A DNA stretch of 64,000 nucleotides from Siphonodentalium dalli (taxonomy: Eukaryota; Mollusca; Scaphopoda; Gadilida; Siphonodentaliidae), in NCBI GenBank assembly GCA_032622095.1, contig CP136061.1, positions 16,926,440-16,990,439 of the forward strand, in the 5' to 3' direction. The notes beneath the pieces were generated by a model that saw only the letters and a list, made by a program, of their open reading frames with translations, was not told the origin of the DNA and made no database searches. Within the stretch, counting starts at the first letter, position 1, and every line of letters starts with the position of its first letter. Below are positions 10,708-17,650 of the stretch, piece by piece. The translations under genes and the position numbers were made by a program.

Positions 10708-12372
10708 CTATTCACAGTCACTTTCGTCCGAATTGTCATCACTTTCGTCAGATGTGTCATTTGTTTCGTCCATGAACTTTTCTAGCAATGGTCTGTACTT
10801 TAATATTGACATTTTCACTGCATCACGATCTTCAAAACCATTCTTCATATATTTCTCCACTTTATCCATGACACTGTTGTGCAGCGTACCATTGCGCAGC
10901 CACATATTCTTTATTATTGTCCAAGCATAAACATTCATAAATAGCCTCATGCCTTCAGTTTTAAGATCTGTACTTTTAAGGTCCTTGTCAGCTTGTACTT
11001 TTGCCTCTTTTTCTGTCGAGCCATTTTCCATATACGTTTCCACGTTATCACTCCATGCTTCTTGTGCTTTATCTCTACTCTCATCACACAAACTTTTGAA
11101 GTATTCATCTTCATTCGATTTAATTTTCTTATTCTGACTATCATCCGTGTCCTCAGTTAATTTTCGTTTTAACTTATTTTCTTGACACCAGTTTTTTACG
11201 TGTCTCTGGACATCATGCTGATCTTCGAACAAAAGCCCACAGTCATTGCAAGGGTACGACATGTCTTCTCGAATGCCTATGTTTTTATGGTTTTCTTTAT
11301 TAATTTCATTGATCTCACCAGGTGTCCTTATGTCCTTAGTATAGCCATTATGTTGACCCTGGGGCACACTATAATTATATGTCATGCACTCCCGTTGACC
11401 AGGGAGATCTCTGTCATCATATTTCATCTCATTCCGTTGATCCGGGCTATTGTTGTCATCACATTTCACCACATTCTGTTCATCTGGGTGCTCGCTGTCC
11501 TTATGGAGATTATATTTCATGCCATTCCATTCACCCATATGTTGGTTCGTGTCCTCTTTTAGCACATTCTGTCGCAGCCGTAATGTGTCCGGGGTTGCGG
11601 CTTTTAAATCCACCAGTAGGTAACCGTACGGTTCACTCGTCGCTTCCGAAAACTCTCGCATCATACGTTGAGGGCATTCAGGATACATCTGTCTTGATAA
11701 TGTTGAAATTAAACCCTTGTCAATTGGATTATTAAACAATACCAAATATTGACAATTTCGTCGTTGCGTCGGATCCTTGTTGTAGTAGAAATTCTGGTTC
11801 AAACTTATCAAAGATAAGTTCAAATGGTGACTTCCTTCGGAATGTAAATCATTAACTCTCTGGTCTTTTGATGAAGTTTGCATCAAGTCATCGAGTACAA
11901 CTAGATTTTTATACTGGGGGTTGATAAGAGAATCCAAGTTTGCTGGTATTCCCCGTATAAAGTTGACCTGAGGGGTGACGGTATACTTTATGTCATCATA
12001 TAGGGGCTGCCAATATTTATAAAACCATATTATTCTGTCAGGTGCGGGTGATATTTTTGAGGCAGACTTTTGTAGCAAGGTTTTCACGAAGTACGTCTTC
12101 CCACTAGATGTCGGTCCACTTACACATGCCGTGAATGGATGCTTGAAAATAAAATCTTCTTGGACATTGGCCATTGAATCATCAAAGCAGGATGTTATGT
12201 CGCTTTGTTGCTGTTTCCCCCTGCTGGTGTTGTAGTATCTGGTGTTGCTGTAATGGCGGTTGTTGTGGCTGATGATGCTGCTGCCTGTTGCTGCTGCTGC
12301 TGTTTGTTGCTGCTGCTTGGTGGTGCTGCTGTGGGTGTCGGTTAACAAACTCAGTGTGCTTAGATTGTACAT
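10708..12372 (-). CDS. viral genome-packaging-type P-loop ATPase (left-arm copy)
   Basis: A 554-residue protein, identical to the right-arm copy. Walker A GPTSSGKT lies at residues 86-93 and Walker B NLVVLDDLM at 156-164. These are followed by a sensor-like SLISLNQNFY (187-196) and an Arg-containing LSRQMYP (225-231), the order seen in A32/FtsK-HerA-like packaging ATPases. Residues 1-66 are low complexity (Gln/Ser/Asn). Four imperfect 14-residue repeats with M(K/T)Y...(D/G)Q cores lie at about 285-342. A C2HC finger (C375, C378, H391, C396), a Lys-rich stretch (398-420) and an acidic tail (541-554) follow. The likely role is ATP-driven DNA translocation into a capsid; the alternative is a transposition-associated ATPase. 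The true start may be Met67 or the finger ORF in another frame. Confidence 0.65.
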   Translation of the reverse strand: MYNLSTLSLLTDTHSSTTKQQQQTAAAATGSSIISHNNRHYSNTRYYNTSRGKQQQSDITSCFDDSMANVQEDFIFKHPFTACVSGPTSSGKTYFVKTLLQKSASKISPAPDRIIWFYKYWQPLYDDIKYTVTPQVNFIRGIPANLDSLINPQYKNLVVLDDLMQTSSKDQRVNDLHSEGSHHLNLSLISLNQNFYYNKDPTQRRNCQYLVLFNNPIDKGLISTLSRQMYPECPQRMMREFSEATSEPYGYLLVDLKAATPDTLRLRQNVLKEDTNQHMGEWNGMKYNLHKDSEHPDEQNVVKCDDNNSPDQRNEMKYDDRDLPGQRECMTYNYSVPQGQHNGYTKDIRTPGEINEINKENHKNIGIREDMSYPCNDCGLLFEDQHDVQRHVKNWCQENKLKRKLTEDTDDSQNKKIKSNEDEYFKSLCDESRDKAQEAWSDNVETYMENGSTEKEAKVQADKDLKSTDLKTEGMRLFMNVYAWTIIKNMWLRNGTLHNSVMDKVEKYMKNGFEDRDAVKMSILKYRPLLEKFMDETNDTSDESDDNSDESDCE

Positions 12373-12433
12373 GTCTTATCAAATCATGGTTCCGCACATA
12401 CTCACTAGAGCAAATTGAACACTGGTGCTTCAT
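12182..12433 (-). CDS. small C2H2 finger protein overlapping the ATPase N-terminus (left arm)
   Basis: An 83-residue ORF with a classical finger (C5, C8, H21, H26; spacing C-x2-C-x12-H-x4-H), followed by a Gln/His-rich tail from CAG-rich DNA. It starts 61 bases upstream of the ATPase ATG and overlaps it in another frame. TATAAA begins exactly 46 bases before its ATG, so this is probably the first AUG of the transcript. The ORF may be the original N-terminus of the ATPase protein, separated by a frameshift in the CAG-rich stretch, or a separate overlapping gene. Both arms share the arrangement. Confidence 0.5.
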   Translation of the reverse strand: MKHQCSICSSEYVRNHDLIRHVQSKHTEFVNRHPQQHHQAAATNSSSSNRQQHHQPQQPPLQQHQILQHQQGETATKRHNILL

Positions 12434-12473
12434 TTATACTTGACTAAAATATCTCGGGGGTATATGGCTTTCC

Positions 12474-12479
12474 TTTATA
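12474..12479 (-). promoter_or_regulatory. TATA box of the finger/ATPase transcript, left arm
   Basis: TATAAA on the minus strand. Its first base lies 46 bases upstream of the first base of the finger ORF start codon, the same distance as for the 73-residue gene. Confidence 0.55.
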
Positions 12480-12589
12480 CAAATGTTCCTTATAACCTCA
12501 AATCTGTCCTGTATTAACGGCGGCGGCGTTTGCCGACGGCGTTTTTTCCACCGGCCTTTCAATAGCCTTCGAAAAATTAGGTAAATTAC
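12480..12589. promoter_or_regulatory. GC-rich hairpin between the two genes, left arm
   Basis: Between the 73-residue gene's stop codon and the ATPase promoter is a GC island with GGCGGCGGCGTTTGCCGACG (12520 on), able to fold. It separates two co-oriented transcription units. Terminator or insulator function is inferred. Confidence 0.35.
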
Positions 12590-12811
12590 TCATTTTAGTT
12601 CAGTGAATATGTCGTTTGGAGTTTTCTTTTTAACTTTTCCAATGTTTGTCTTCTTCGCTCTTCCTCCTTTTATCTCTTTAACTTTTATCTTCTTAGATCC
12701 GGGTTTCCTTATAAGTTTTTCAGGTTTCACTTCAGTCTCGGGTAGGTACTTCGAGTCATCGTAGGGTACATATTTTTTAAGATCAAAGTCATAATAGTGC
12801 GGAGTCCCCAT
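12590..12811 (-). CDS. 73-residue Lys-rich protein (left arm)
   Basis: Begins MGTPHYYDFDLKKYVPYDD, a Tyr/Asp-rich head. Residues about 29-64 are strongly basic (Lys/Arg/Gly with little hydrophobic content), and the end is NDIFTELK. No family recognised. Size and charge fit a DNA-condensing or minor virion core protein; that is inference. A TATATAAAAA box starts 46 bases before the ATG. The gene is transcribed in the same direction as the ATPase, upstream of it, and is identical in both arms. Confidence 0.55.
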   Translation of the reverse strand: MGTPHYYDFDLKKYVPYDDSKYLPETEVKPEKLIRKPGSKKIKVKEIKGGRAKKTNIGKVKKKTPNDIFTELK

Positions 12812-12847
12812 TCCGGCTAAAGTTCAAAGTGTACTCTGAAGTAGTAA

Positions 12848-12857
12848 TTTTTATATA
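12848..12857 (-). promoter_or_regulatory. TATA box of the 73-residue gene, left arm
   Basis: TATATAAAAA on the minus strand, starting 46 bases upstream of the ATG at 12811. It mirrors the box at 13555-13564. Confidence 0.55.
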
Positions 12858-12924
12858 CGCCAAAATACCATCCAAGACGTATACCCTTATAAACTGCGGG
12901 TCAGTCCTAGTAACGCGCACGTCA

Positions 12925-12931
12925 ACGCCGC

Positions 12932-12970
<39 letters not shown>
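12925..12970. repeat. (CCG/CGG)n island at the inner end of the left arm
   Basis: CCGCCGCCGGCGGCGG followed by about ten GGC triplets. The homology between the two arms ends inside this tract. The right arm has the same start and then GCGTATGCGGC interruptions, so the palindrome boundary lies within a GC triplet repeat. Confidence 0.85.
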
Positions 12971-12971
<1 letters not shown>

Positions 12972-13003
12972 TGGTCGCCTCGCATATATAAGAGAATGCA
13001 TTG
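12971..13003 (+). repeat. second hairpin half following the cassette, present only on the left side
   Basis: GGTCGCCTCGCATATATAAG then AGAATGCATT, exactly the right half of the dispersed 70-bp hairpin, including the CCTCGC form that distinguishes right half from left (GTCGAC form). With the left half at 10445-10474 it brackets a cassette of about 2.5 kb. No equivalent is found at the inner end of the right arm. Confidence 0.85.
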
Positions 13004-13461
13004 CAATTATGAGTGATTTCCAATTGCAACACCCCCTCCTTCAACCAGACCAAACTCCGATACCAAATACCATATTTGCACCTCCTCCCTTAGGTTGGAA
13101 AGTTGGTACCTCAAACGTTCGAACAGTTTGAAATGTCTAATCTAAATTTCCAACAGACGGATGGACATCATTTCAGACTATTATTGGTCTAAAAACTACA
13201 AATTTCACACTAATAACATGTTGGAAAATCAGACAATGAAACAAGTTCAACCTACATGTGGTGTAAAATTCCAACTAATGTGTCGGGCATGACATTTTCA
13301 ACTTATTGCTATCAAAGTTGAGGGTGGGGGCAGACATCCCAGCCCCCTGTCGCCACGTCCCTGTCGTCCTTGTATATAATGCAGGAAGATCGAACATGTG
13401 AACAACAGACGCCGCGGCATACGCCGCCGCCGCATACGCCGCCGCCGCATACGCCGCCGCC
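13004..13461. other. unique spacer at the centre of the palindrome
   Basis: About 450 bp present once. An ATG at 13009 opens a 40-codon frame (MSDFQLQHPLLQPDQTPIPN start, then Pro-rich) ending near 13131. It could be the truncated start of a third gene, but there is no supporting motif. The rest is AT-rich, apart from a GCATACGCCGCC triplet-repeat variant at 13416-13460. The spacer shows the arms are not a simple read-through foldback artefact. Confidence 0.5.
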
Positions 13462-13490
13462 GCCGCCGCCGCCGCCGGCGGCGGCGTTGA
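13462..13490. repeat. CCG-rich island at the inner end of the right arm
   Basis: Runs of GCC triplets, then CCGGCGGCGGCG, mirroring 12925-12950. Adjacent spacer-side DNA carries four GCATACGCCGCCGCC-like units absent from the left side. Confidence 0.8.
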
Positions 13491-13554
13491 CGTGCGCGTT
13501 ACTAGGACTGACCCGCAGTTTATAAGGGTATACGTCTTGGATGGTATTTTGGCG

Positions 13555-13564
13555 TATATAAAAA
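13555..13564 (+). promoter_or_regulatory. TATA box of the 73-residue gene, right arm
   Basis: TATATAAAAA starting 46 bases upstream of the ATG at 13601. Confidence 0.55.
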
Positions 13565-13600
13565 TTACTACTTCAGAGTACACTTTGAACTTTAGCCGGA

Positions 13601-13822
13601 ATGGGGACTCCGCACTATTATGACTTTGATCTTAAAAAATATGTACCCTACGATGACTCGAAGTACCTACCCGAGACTGAAGTGAAACCTGAAAAACTTA
13701 TAAGGAAACCCGGATCTAAGAAGATAAAAGTTAAAGAGATAAAAGGAGGAAGAGCGAAGAAGACAAACATTGGAAAAGTTAAAAAGAAAACTCCAAACGA
13801 CATATTCACTGAACTAAAATGA
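13601..13822 (+). CDS. 73-residue Lys-rich protein (right arm)
   Basis: Identical in sequence to the left-arm protein: an acidic/Tyr-rich first 25 residues and a basic Lys/Arg/Gly core (about 29-64). The ATG is the first after the TATA box. No homology recognised. It is followed after about 110 bp by the promoter of the finger/ATPase unit, in the same direction. Possible role in DNA compaction or as a minor structural component; not demonstrated. Confidence 0.55.
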   Translation: MGTPHYYDFDLKKYVPYDDSKYLPETEVKPEKLIRKPGSKKIKVKEIKGGRAKKTNIGKVKKKTPNDIFTELK

Positions 13823-13933
13823 GTAATTTACCTAATTTTTCGAAGGCTATTGAAAGGCCGGTGGAAAAAAACGCCGTCGGCAAACGCCGCCGCCGTTAAT
13901 ACAGGACAGATTTGAGGTTATAAGGAACATTTG

Positions 13934-13939
13934 TATAAA
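13934..13939 (+). promoter_or_regulatory. TATA box of the finger/ATPase transcript, right arm
   Basis: TATAAA starting 46 bases upstream of the ATG at 13980. Confidence 0.55.
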
Positions 13940-13979
13940 GGAAAGCCATATACCCCCGAGATATTTTAGTCAAGTATAA

Positions 13980-14231
13980 ATGAAGCACCAGTGTTCAATT
14001 TGCTCTAGTGAGTATGTGCGGAACCATGATTTGATAAGACATGTACAATCTAAGCACACTGAGTTTGTTAACCGACACCCACAGCAGCACCACCAAGCAG
14101 CAGCAACAAACAGCAGCAGCAGCAACAGGCAGCAGCATCATCAGCCACAACAACCGCCATTACAGCAACACCAGATACTACAACACCAGCAGGGGGAAAC
14201 AGCAACAAAGCGACATAACATCCTGCTTTGA
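13980..14231 (+). CDS. small C2H2 finger protein overlapping the ATPase N-terminus (right arm)
   Basis: Same 83-residue ORF as in the left arm (finger residues C5, C8, H21, H26). Its stop lies just before the conserved ATPase region begins in the neighbouring frame, 10 codons before the ATPase phase becomes well folded. That geometry suggests an ancestral finger-plus-ATPase protein broken by a frame change in CAG-rich DNA, or programmed expression of both frames. The break is shared by both arms, so it predates palindrome formation or has been homogenised. Confidence 0.5.
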   Translation: MKHQCSICSSEYVRNHDLIRHVQSKHTEFVNRHPQQHHQAAATNSSSSNRQQHHQPQQPPLQQHQILQHQQGETATKRHNILL

Positions 14232-15705
14232 TGATTCAATGGCCAATGTCCAAGAAGATTTTATTTTCAAGCATCCATTCACGGCATGTGTAAGTGGACC
14301 GACATCTAGTGGGAAGACGTACTTCGTGAAAACCTTGCTACAAAAGTCTGCCTCAAAAATATCACCCGCACCTGACAGAATAATATGGTTTTATAAATAT
14401 TGGCAGCCCCTATATGATGACATAAAGTATACCGTCACCCCTCAGGTCAACTTTATACGGGGAATACCAGCAAACTTGGATTCTCTTATCAACCCCCAGT
14501 ATAAAAATCTAGTTGTACTCGATGACTTGATGCAAACTTCATCAAAAGACCAGAGAGTTAATGATTTACATTCCGAAGGAAGTCACCATTTGAACTTATC
14601 TTTGATAAGTTTGAACCAGAATTTCTACTACAACAAGGATCCGACGCAACGACGAAATTGTCAATATTTGGTATTGTTTAATAATCCAATTGACAAGGGT
14701 TTAATTTCAACATTATCAAGACAGATGTATCCTGAATGCCCTCAACGTATGATGCGAGAGTTTTCGGAAGCGACGAGTGAACCGTACGGTTACCTACTGG
14801 TGGATTTAAAAGCCGCAACCCCGGACACATTACGGCTGCGACAGAATGTGCTAAAAGAGGACACGAACCAACATATGGGTGAATGGAATGGCATGAAATA
14901 TAATCTCCATAAGGACAGCGAGCACCCAGATGAACAGAATGTGGTGAAATGTGATGACAACAATAGCCCGGATCAACGGAATGAGATGAAATATGATGAC
15001 AGAGATCTCCCTGGTCAACGGGAGTGCATGACATATAATTATAGTGTGCCCCAGGGTCAACATAATGGCTATACTAAGGACATAAGGACACCTGGTGAGA
15101 TCAATGAAATTAATAAAGAAAACCATAAAAACATAGGCATTCGAGAAGACATGTCGTACCCTTGCAATGACTGTGGGCTTTTGTTCGAAGATCAGCATGA
15201 TGTCCAGAGACACGTAAAAAACTGGTGTCAAGAAAATAAGTTAAAACGAAAATTAACTGAGGACACGGATGATAGTCAGAATAAGAAAATTAAATCGAAT
15301 GAAGATGAATACTTCAAAAGTTTGTGTGATGAGAGTAGAGATAAAGCACAAGAAGCATGGAGTGATAACGTGGAAACGTATATGGAAAATGGCTCGACAG
15401 AAAAAGAGGCAAAAGTACAAGCTGACAAGGACCTTAAAAGTACAGATCTTAAAACTGAAGGCATGAGGCTATTTATGAATGTTTATGCTTGGACAATAAT
15501 AAAGAATATGTGGCTGCGCAATGGTACGCTGCACAACAGTGTCATGGATAAAGTGGAGAAATATATGAAGAATGGTTTTGAAGATCGTGATGCAGTGAAA
15601 ATGTCAATATTAAAGTACAGACCATTGCTAGAAAAGTTCATGGACGAAACAAATGACACATCTGACGAAAGTGATGACAATTCGGACGAAAGTGACTGTG
15701 AATAG
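14041..15705 (+). CDS. viral genome-packaging-type P-loop ATPase (right-arm copy)
   Basis: Identical 554-residue product to the left-arm gene. Walker A codons lie at 14296-14319 and Walker B at 14506-14532. The sensor-like and Arg-finger-like motifs, 14-residue repeats, C2HC finger, Lys-rich segment and acidic tail are all present and uninterrupted. A stop codon TAG is followed within 10 bases by AATAAA (about 15713), a plausible poly(A) signal. Intact reading frames in both arms imply a young insertion or ongoing homogenisation. The family assignment rests on P-loop motifs and their spacing; similar invertebrate proteins with an N-terminal C2H2 finger are known to me as uncharacterised genes. 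Confidence 0.65.
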   Translation: MYNLSTLSLLTDTHSSTTKQQQQTAAAATGSSIISHNNRHYSNTRYYNTSRGKQQQSDITSCFDDSMANVQEDFIFKHPFTACVSGPTSSGKTYFVKTLLQKSASKISPAPDRIIWFYKYWQPLYDDIKYTVTPQVNFIRGIPANLDSLINPQYKNLVVLDDLMQTSSKDQRVNDLHSEGSHHLNLSLISLNQNFYYNKDPTQRRNCQYLVLFNNPIDKGLISTLSRQMYPECPQRMMREFSEATSEPYGYLLVDLKAATPDTLRLRQNVLKEDTNQHMGEWNGMKYNLHKDSEHPDEQNVVKCDDNNSPDQRNEMKYDDRDLPGQRECMTYNYSVPQGQHNGYTKDIRTPGEINEINKENHKNIGIREDMSYPCNDCGLLFEDQHDVQRHVKNWCQENKLKRKLTEDTDDSQNKKIKSNEDEYFKSLCDESRDKAQEAWSDNVETYMENGSTEKEAKVQADKDLKSTDLKTEGMRLFMNVYAWTIIKNMWLRNGTLHNSVMDKVEKYMKNGFEDRDAVKMSILKYRPLLEKFMDETNDTSDESDDNSDESDCE

Positions 15706-15935
15706 TTAATATAATAAATTGTACTATGTACTACTTGTCATGTTATTTTTCTCTTTTTTCCCTCGCTCACTTGCTTTTTTCAGTGGCGCTCACCACCGTA
15801 CCCCCATAGCTTTCCGATGAATGGAAACAAGCCATATTTTTGACTAAATCCTGAACCGCCGGCGGCAGCGCCGCCGCCATTTTCTTTGCATGCCATAGGA
15901 TTATGTAGTTGCCGCCGCCGCCGCCGGCGGCGGTG
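15706..15935. promoter_or_regulatory. CCG-rich palindromic island downstream of the ATPase gene, right arm
   Basis: Mirror of 10475-10700: AATAAA, a TAC-rich hairpin (GTACTATGTAC), a mariner-MITE-like fragment, then two GC hairpins. Same inferred boundary role. Confidence 0.45.
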
Positions 15936-16022
15936 GCTGGTCGACTCGCATATATAAGAGAATGCATTGGCACAGGATAAAAAAAATCCCGACTTCCGAC
16001 TGGATTTGATATAGCGGGTCAC
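15936..16022 (-). repeat. terminus of the GTGACCCGC MITE family plus one hairpin half, right arm
   Basis: Mirror image of 10391-10474: GGTCGACTCGCATATATAAG, the AGAATGCATTGGCACAGG junction, and an end of TATAGCGGGTCAC. It confirms that the MITE terminus was part of the arm before the arms were duplicated. Confidence 0.85.
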
Positions 16023-16042
16023 ATTTATGACTAAATCCTGAA

Positions 16043-16290
16043 TTTTGTTTAATTTTTAAAGTTTTTTGAAATTTGTGAAATTTGTGAAATTTGTGAAATT
16101 TGTGAAGTTTTTGAATTTTTTGAATTTTTTTGAAGTTTTTGAAGTTTTTCGAAATTTTTGAAGTTTTTTAAGTTTTTGAAATTTTTGAACTTTTTGAACT
16201 TTTTGAAATTTTTGAAGTTTTTGAACTTTTTGAAATTTTTGAACTTTTTGAACTTTTTGAACTTTTTGAACTTTTTGAACTTTTCAATGC
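16043..16290. repeat. 9-bp minisatellite in right arm
   Basis: Complement of the left-arm array with one fewer pure unit (five GAACTTTTT against six) and one substitution (TTTTTTAAG where the mirror predicts TTTTTGAAG). These are the only arm-to-arm differences I noted in the outer arm. Confidence 0.85.
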
Positions 16291-16634
16291 GAGTGTCACT
16301 TTAACATTATCCCACAGTGTGCGCCATGCGTTACTTTAACATTCATCCATAGTGAGTGTCACTTTAATAATGATCCCCAGTGAGAGCCTAGTGTCCCTTT
16401 AAAATTAAAGACTGAAGCTACCCCACCGAGATCATCACGTGATATACATGTAGATAATATACCATTCATATGGAGAAATCTGGATATAACCAGCGGGTCA
16501 TGTCCGGACATGTCAAACCGGTACAAATAGACCGACGCGTGGGCGGAGAATATAGGTCAAACACCATGTACTGCATATAGGTCGGATAGAGTTATCGTTC
16601 CTGATCTGGGGGCCAAACAGGGTGGGTATCATCA

Positions 16635-17063
16635 GAGATGGCCATAAAAAATAAACTCAGAACATATAGATTGTTTAAAACTGATTATGTCTTAGAGACT
16701 TACTTAATAAACACAACATCTTTAAAAGATAGGATCAGTTTTACAAAACTCCGTGTTAGTGATCACAAACTCGCTATTGAAGAAGGTAAACATCATCAGC
16801 CTATAACTAAGGAGGGGAAGAGACTGTGCCTTAAATGCAGGACCGGTTCTGACATAGAAAATGAGTATCATTTCATTATGGAATGTCCACACTATTGCGA
16901 TCTCAGAGATGAACTTTTCCAAATTGTTGGTAGATATCACAGTAATTTTACAAGTATGTCAAACGATCAGAAATTTAATCTTGTAATGAAAAATGATAAC
17001 CCTGAAATAAGCAGCAAAATCAGCAACGTGGTCCGGCGCTTCTTTGATAAGCGCTCTGAATGA
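16635..17063 (+). pseudogene. LINE RT C-terminal fragment downstream of the palindromic insertion
   Basis: After the second GAGATG the plus strand encodes about 141 residues starting MAIKNKLRTYRLFKTDYVLE. They include RISFTKLRVSDHKLAIEEG and a Cys/His knuckle (CLKCRTGSDIENEYHFIMEC) typical of LINE RT tails (zf-RVT). The end FFDKRSE is followed by a 3' untranslated stretch to about 17221. This is the 3' half of the LINE that hosts the palindromic element. Confidence 0.7.
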
Positions 17064-17221
17064 ATATTATGCTTGCCATCACACAATAAAATACATATAT
17101 AGATAGACATAATTAATTATGCCATGTTCACATGTAATTGTTTATTAATTGTTTATTGTTTTATTATGAATTGTATTGTTAGCATACTGCCTTTATTGGT
17201 GTTTATGCAAATAAATCGTAT

Positions 17222-17432
17222 CGTAGAGAGTGTGCGATAAGCAAAACACTCAAAACCGTGGCGATAATTTTTGGGAAAGCGATTCTCGGTGACCCATTCA
17301 ATATAGAAATCTTGACTGGCGAGGATGAGCGAACGCCTGTCAAACTCTTTCAGTATAGGACAAGGAACTCAACAAGGAGAAGTCTTCACTATTCTGCTAC
17401 CTCGTGTATATCGACGAGCTTCTAAGATCGCT
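17222..17432 (+). pseudogene. LINE RT fragment, right copy
   Basis: Nearly identical (about four differences) to 9211-9416. It joins the 3' end of the KLRTYRLFK-type LINE at TAAATCGTATCG, suggesting that LINE was itself inserted here with this segment duplicated at both sides. Frames are broken. Confidence 0.65.
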
Positions 17433-17650
17433 AATGACCACTCGGATGTGACTATCAATAAACCTGCCAGTCTCTTGACATCAGTATAGAGTCTTATCGA
17501 TACTTTAACAGAGAAGCGAAAGCAGCTTATTAACTATACCTATTCATTAATTTCTAATCTAATTCAGCATCCGCTTGGTCCCCAAATAAATAAAAGGCAT
17601 GCATATGCCCTTCACTATCAGTAGGAAAGTGCGAGATATGTTTTATTTAA

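Larger units (their letters stand above)
9770..16634. mobile_element. 6,865-bp palindromic virus-like element with duplicated packaging-type ATPase genes
   Basis: Two arms (9770 to about 12950, and about 13462-16634) are inverted copies separated by about 0.5 kb of unique spacer. The termini are TGATGATACCCACCCTG and its exact complement. Both ends abut GAGATG (9764-9769 and 16635-16640), a perfect 6-bp target duplication inside a LINE. Arm differences seen by eye are one 9-bp minisatellite unit, one substitution in that array and about one indel; the encoded proteins are identical between arms. Each arm encodes a P-loop ATPase, a C2H2-finger ORF and a Lys-rich 73-residue protein, with TATA boxes and CCG-rich punctuation. 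A 6-bp duplication is typical of Maverick/Polinton and adintovirus-type integrases. However, no integrase, DNA polymerase or capsid gene is present here, so the element is either a deletion derivative or a different class. Confidence 0.8.

Noticed and set aside
11182..11735. Long ORFs antisense to the ATPase (126 and 118 residues)
   Set aside because: Shadows of the ATPase coding strand with no motif; the mirrored copies at 14678-15231 add no independent evidence.
12789..13131. Poly-alanine ORFs at the centre of the palindrome
   Set aside because: They are translations of GCC/GGC triplets and run through promoter sequence of the 73-residue gene on the opposite strand.
9770..16634. Palindrome as a sequencing fold-back artefact
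   Set aside because: A unique asymmetric centre, a one-unit minisatellite difference and a 6-bp target duplication at both ends argue for a real insertion, although raw reads would settle it.
9770..16634. Calling the element a canonical Polinton/Maverick
   Set aside because: No protein-primed polymerase, integrase, protease or capsid gene is visible, and the ends do not start with the usual AG. Only the ATPase type and 6-bp duplication agree.
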